A stretch of DNA of 64,000 nt, taken from the NCBI GenBank assembly GCA_029204225.1, contig CM055100.1, positions 5,155,512 to 5,219,511 of the forward strand. The letters run 5' to 3'. The translations under genes were made by a program, and so were the position numbers. Below are positions 60,354-64,000 of the stretch, piece by piece (positions within the stretch are counted from its first letter, which is position 1; each line of letters opens with the position of its first letter). Origin of the DNA: Diphasiastrum complanatum. Taxonomy: Eukaryota > Streptophyta > Lycopodiopsida > Lycopodiales > Lycopodiaceae. A model generated the notes under the pieces. The model saw only the letters and a list, made by a program, of their open reading frames with translations. It had not been told where the DNA came from and ran no database searches.

Positions 60354-62218
60354 GATTAAGGCTTCAGTTATTGATAGCATTATGAATGAAGTTGGAAAAA
60401 TATTAGACACTACATTGATTCAGGGGGCATGTGACTTTTCTAGCATCAGTAGAGAAGCATATGCAACAATGTTTAAGATGATAAAGGAGGCATTTGCATA
60501 GGTAAATATTAAAAAGTTTCCAATTCCACGACCATTTTATTTTTAAAAAAAAGAGACATGTTAAACCAAGGTATGCAGACAATAGTTATCTCATATCAAT
60601 GAAGTGTATTGCTCAAAAGGATAAAGTCTAGCATAGAATAATTCCAACAATTTATTTATTGACACTAATCAGTTATTAACATTCATCATAAATTTTTATG
60701 ATATTACGAATGAGAATGTCAATAACTAGTTGATAGTTGTTCTCAAGTTAGATGAGTCTGAAATTATAAAAGGACAAAAAATAAAAAAAGTTAGTCTCAC
60801 GATCATGAATGGAGCACTTTCAAATTCAGAAGACTCAGAAGGCCAAAAGTTCAGTGTTCAATCAGAAAATGATATCTGGTGGTTGGCAGCATTTCAGGTA
60901 TAGCAGTTCCTTCACATAATCAATAGAGATAATCATTTTAATATGGATTTCATTTGAAAAATCTTCTTTTGTTAATATTATGAGGCTAATCACGTTTTTG
61001 TATTCTCTTATAGGTGATGAAAGAAGACCATGACATTCTCCCATGGATATTTAATAGAATGTCATATCTTGCCACCATAAAAAATCACATGGAGGGAGTT
61101 CCACTCAATATTCTTGGAATTGGCACTTTCAAAATTGAATGGCATTTAGCAGGAGATCTGAAGACATTAAAATGTATGTTCTATGTGTCCCATGGCGCTA
61201 ACTCTAAACACCCTTGTTTGTACTGCATGAAGACAACAAAAGACATGACAAGGAGTACAAGAATATCAAGAGATCGAGAAGATCCTAATTGGAAACCTGT
61301 ACTGCCGATTTCTCTTCAGAATGTTCATATTTGTACATTGCATGCAGAGGTGCATATTATAGAAAAAATAATATATCTTCACATGTTGTTTGCATGTAAT
61401 TCCAAGCCAGAAGCAGATGCAAAGGAAATTATTTCCAGATTAGAGGATGTGTTGTCTAAAGCAGGCTTACATAAAGGCCATGTTAAAATAAAAAAAGACG
61501 ACAAGTTATTAGAAAACAGAAAATATTCCATGCAAGCCGAGCATTGAAAGATCTAAAGCTCAAAGACTTTTATCAAATTATTCTGGCAAACAATCCAAGA
61601 TTCAATACTCCGTTTGGAAAGAGATTATTACAACAACTCAAGATTTCAAAGAAGAAGGTTCTACTCGTATACACAAGGTAGAAGTTTGGAAAAAATTAGA
61701 CAACATGGTGAAATACTTGAGAAAAGATAAATTTTCAGATACTGATGTACAAATGATACAGAAAACAACCAGTGAATTTGTGGATGCAGTTCGAAGTGCA
61801 TGGGGTGTTGATCATATAACACATTATTTGGTAAGATTTCGATGTTACACTACTATAGACAAATATGTGCAATTAAATTAGATACTTTTGGTATTGATTT
61901 AGATTATGTTTTTATGACATGCAACACATATTACGGCATCATTTGACATTCTTTGCAAGAAATAGTGGAAGTCTTAGCATATGGTCATCGCAAGGAATGG
62001 AAAAATCTCATCGGCAAACAAGAGCAGCATTTCATAAAGTACACAACATGGCGGGACTAGCACAAAGAACAGCTATATACTGCAACTTTTTCAATGGTTT
62101 TACAAAAGAATCCAAATTCGTCATAATACAAAATCGACGGATTATAAAAAATTTCAAAAAACATGCAAATTTATACAAGCCAATAGGCAATAGACACACA
62201 ATAAAATTTTGTATATGA
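60354..62218 (+). pseudogene. Putative DDE-type transposase, intron-containing and partly decayed
   Basis: Exons in order: 60354-60500 (SREAYATMFKMIKEAFA, a TAG at the exon end just before GTAAAT); about 60730-60897 (VVLKLDESEIIKG, DIWWLAAFQ) ending CAG|GTA; intron 60898-61013 (GT...AG, phase 0); 61014-61830 with EWHLAGDLKTLKCMFYVSHG, then HPCLYCM, a frameshift near 61530, VWKKLDNMVKYLRK and DAVRSAWGVDHITHYL ending before GTAAGATT; last exon from about 61900 with NSGSLSIWSSQGMEKSHRQT. Candidate catalytic residues: Asp 60751, Asp 61155, Glu 62000. The order GD-x-K-x-L, C-x2-C, THY-x-H, SQG-x-EK resembles a DDE-like family seen in cnidarians, fish and glomeromycete fungi. The name of that family is not known to me. 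Confidence 0.55.
60898..61013 (+). other. Putative intron of the transposase gene
   Basis: 116 bp, CAG|GTATAG donor and TCTCTTATAG|G acceptor with a T-rich stretch before it. It joins two conserved coding blocks in phase 0. Confidence 0.65.
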
Positions 62219-62477
62219 AATGAAAGTTTTTACAAAATACAATATAGCAGTATCTACTCAACTTCCAATACTTTCTCTAATAAAAGTTGCAACTTAGAAT
62301 CATGCAACAATTTTTTTTTTGTATGGATCCAACAGCTCATAGTTTTCATGCTTACTCAGATCAACATAAGCAGCATACAATAAAAAATGAGATGATTTGA
62401 ACATGGAATTCACTGGTCCATATCCTAAAATTTTAAGTGCAATAGTTTTCTTTACAAAACTTATTCTATGCACCTTA
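62219..62477. other. Intergenic space between convergent genes
   Basis: 259 bp, AT-rich with a T9 run at about 62311. The transposase gene ends on the left and the minus-strand gene on the right, so both 3' ends and their poly(A) signals should be here. Confidence 0.6.
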
Positions 62478-63560
62478 TTAACCTCCAAGAAAATGAGACA
62501 GAACCTTGATTGTCATAATCATTGTCTCACCATGTTGATAAAACTTTGAATGGACAAAACTAATCTCATTATTCTTGAAGAACTTCAGATAATGCTGTAG
62601 TGCATGATCTTTTGAAAATTCTCCTGCAGAAGATCTCTGCCCTTCTCGACGAATTGCAAAATCATCGAGAAAAATTGTTTCCTAAAATGAAAAAATCCAA
62701 AGTAAGCTTCAGTACATAATCTGACATAACGAATCTACTAGTCCATAATAAGATACAAAACTTACGCATTCATCATTGTTTTCCTTGATTGTTGTCTCTC
62801 CACCAATGTTATGTCCACCTCTCAATGTCAATATAGTTGGTGAATAGACAGTTGGTTTTGGAAAACTAAGCTGACTTTGAATTCTAAGAAACTCCTCTTC
62901 AGAAGGTAGATCATCTTCTTTATTGCGCATTTCCTCCACAACCATTTTTAGGCAATCTTTCCCTGAGTAAAGCTCATCATTATGTACATCATCCACATCA
63001 GAGAGAAGATCATTGGCATCAAAATCAATTATATCTGAAAATTCATTAAGCTCTTTGCTCAAAATGCAAAGAGTCTCAGCTTCAGTGAAATAAAAAAGAT
63101 CCGATATATCCGATAATGTCAAAAAAGAATTATTATCTATATGATAAGTAGGTAATGTGATAAGACATTTATCAGAAGTAGAAAGGGTGTTGGAAGTTGT
63201 AGGGCCAATAAACGATGCCATGTTCCGTGCAAGATCAAAATTTTTACAATCATCTAAACTAACTCTCGTATCAATAAAAAAAGTTTCTATATCTACAATC
63301 TTCAACTTTTCAAACTTTGTACCATCTGAAGAAGCAGCTTCAGAAGTAGAAGGGCCAACTTCCAAATCATCAGAAATATTTAACCAGAAAAAAAAAAAAA
63401 AAACAAATGCAGATTGAAAATCAACAAATCTATATTTTTTATTGTGAATTGGGCACTCATCTACAAACTTGAAATCATTATGTAACTTGGTGAACATTCT
63501 GTCAAGCTTAGCTTTATAGCTATGCTTGTCGAGTGCCATCAAGTCCTGACAATGAGTCAT
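62478..63560 (-). CDS. Unassigned two-exon gene facing the transposase gene
   Basis: Exon 1 63560-62766 (265 codons) and exon 2 62681-62478 (67 codons plus stop) join in phase 0 across an 84-bp intron with donor GTAAGT and acceptor TTTTAG. Total 332 residues. Visible blocks: YKAKLDRMFTKLHNDFKFVD with ECPIHNKKYRF (residues 15-45), a Phe run caused by an A-rich homopolymer near 63389-63403, an acidic region around residues 170-225 and a C-terminal block (FLDDFAIRREGQRSSAGEFS, LKFFKNNEISFVHSKF). No family recognised. The CPIH-x-K pattern could be half of a metal site. Sequence upstream at 63560-63780 continues in other frames across A/T homopolymers, so the true start is probably further up. Confidence 0.55.
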
Positions 63561-63796
63561 GTCTTTTTTTTCTGAGATCTGAATAAGGGAGTACTGAACA
63601 GAGACTTAAATCTGAGATAAATCTCAGAATATGCTTCCACACCAGGACCCTCAGTAATAGAAGGAGGAATAAAAGAAAAACGAGAAAAAAAAGATTTGAA
63701 ATACTCTAAAGTATCAGTAATACCAAATTCATTAAAAAAAAAATAAACTAGATGTGAAATTCTCAATATCGCTTTCAGGCGCAAAATGCAGGTCAC
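63561..63796 (-). pseudogene. Likely N-terminal extension of the unassigned gene
   Basis: The minus-strand frame here (FGITDTLEYFKSFFSRFSFI, VEAYSEIYLRFKSLFS) overlaps the next frame by 4 bp at an A8 run (63564-63571). Another homopolymer near 63733 gives a second break, upstream of which NFTSSL-type sequence continues. The breaks all fall in homopolymers, so sequencing error, decay or an unspliced intron are all possible. Confidence 0.45.
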
Positions 63797-64000
63797 ACAA
63801 GAATCTCAAGGCAATGTGCGCTCGAAAGAGATATCAAGAAACAGGGTATTGGATCCGAGCTCGTGTATAAAGATCAGAAAAAAAATGAGATGTAAGGTGT
63901 GCTTGAGTGCAATACCGGACCAGGCAGTATCGGTTCTAGGTGCAAGTAAGTCAACGGAACGTAAACAGTGGAAAGGGCGTGCTTGAAATTGATATCCGGA
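63797..64000. other. Window end, no gene recognised
   Basis: About 200 bp of higher GC content than the preceding 5 kb. It could be the 5' end of the minus-strand gene or the flank of the putative DNA transposon. Confidence 0.4.

Overview
The window looks like nuclear DNA of a land plant with a large, repeat-filled genome. The evidence is an intronless PLS-class pentatricopeptide repeat (PPR) gene, a first exon of a plant peroxisome-type monodehydroascorbate reductase, one exon of a class III peroxidase, GT-AG introns, and LTR retrotransposons with plant-type primer-binding sites (TGGTATCAGAGC, TGGCGCC). A fern or another seed-free vascular plant is my best guess from the density and decay of the retroelements; that is inference.

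Layout. 1-5.3 kb: mostly featureless, with the MDAR exon on the minus strand at 3.5 kb and a paired G-box/CCAAT block upstream of it. 5.3-16.7 kb: a minus-strand Ty1/copia element (Copia-I), split in its integrase core by an 8.1 kb compound LTR element (7310-15420, 5-bp target duplication AAAGT). That insert has no reverse transcriptase, four LTR or part-LTR copies, a 260-codon orphan ORF and a trapped piece of Ty3/gypsy gag-protease. 16.7-24.6 kb: a plus-strand Ty3/gypsy element (Gypsy-I) with tRNA-Asp-type PBS, gag, protease, RT, RNase H, integrase and an extra ORF after pol; it cuts the 5' side of Copia-I. 24.6-31.3 kb: an LTR-like or promoter-like segment, a 0.2 kb tandem duplication, and the PPR gene, whose E domain is broken by a UGA at the expected tryptophan. 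31.3-33.2 kb: two small copia remnants in opposite orientation. 33.2-44.4 kb: a repeat family carrying long (AG)n tracts at the same internal place, interrupted by Copia-III (39226-42572), which lacks its 3' half. 44.4-46 kb: a decayed zinc-finger/LINE-like stretch and a peroxidase exon. 46-52.9 kb: the 3' end of a minus-strand chromovirus, its chromodomain interrupted by a full-length, internally deleted Copia-IV (47360-52421, target duplication TCCTC). 52.9-54.2 kb: a second fragment of the Copia-I family. 54.2-58.8 kb: Gypsy-II, again with ORFs after pol.

59.0-63.8 kb is the most unusual part. A plus-strand, intron-containing gene has the pattern of a DDE-type transposase that I know mainly from animal and fungal proteins (GD-x-K-x-L, then C-x2-C, then QG-x-EK). 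Facing it is a minus-strand two-exon gene of 332 codons or more that I cannot assign. Together they may be a DNA transposon not described in plants.

Most coding sequence belongs to decayed mobile elements. Only the PPR gene, the 260-codon orphan ORF and the 332-codon gene have long uninterrupted frames. Nesting order seen directly: the compound element and Gypsy-I are younger than Copia-I, and Copia-IV is younger than the chromovirus.
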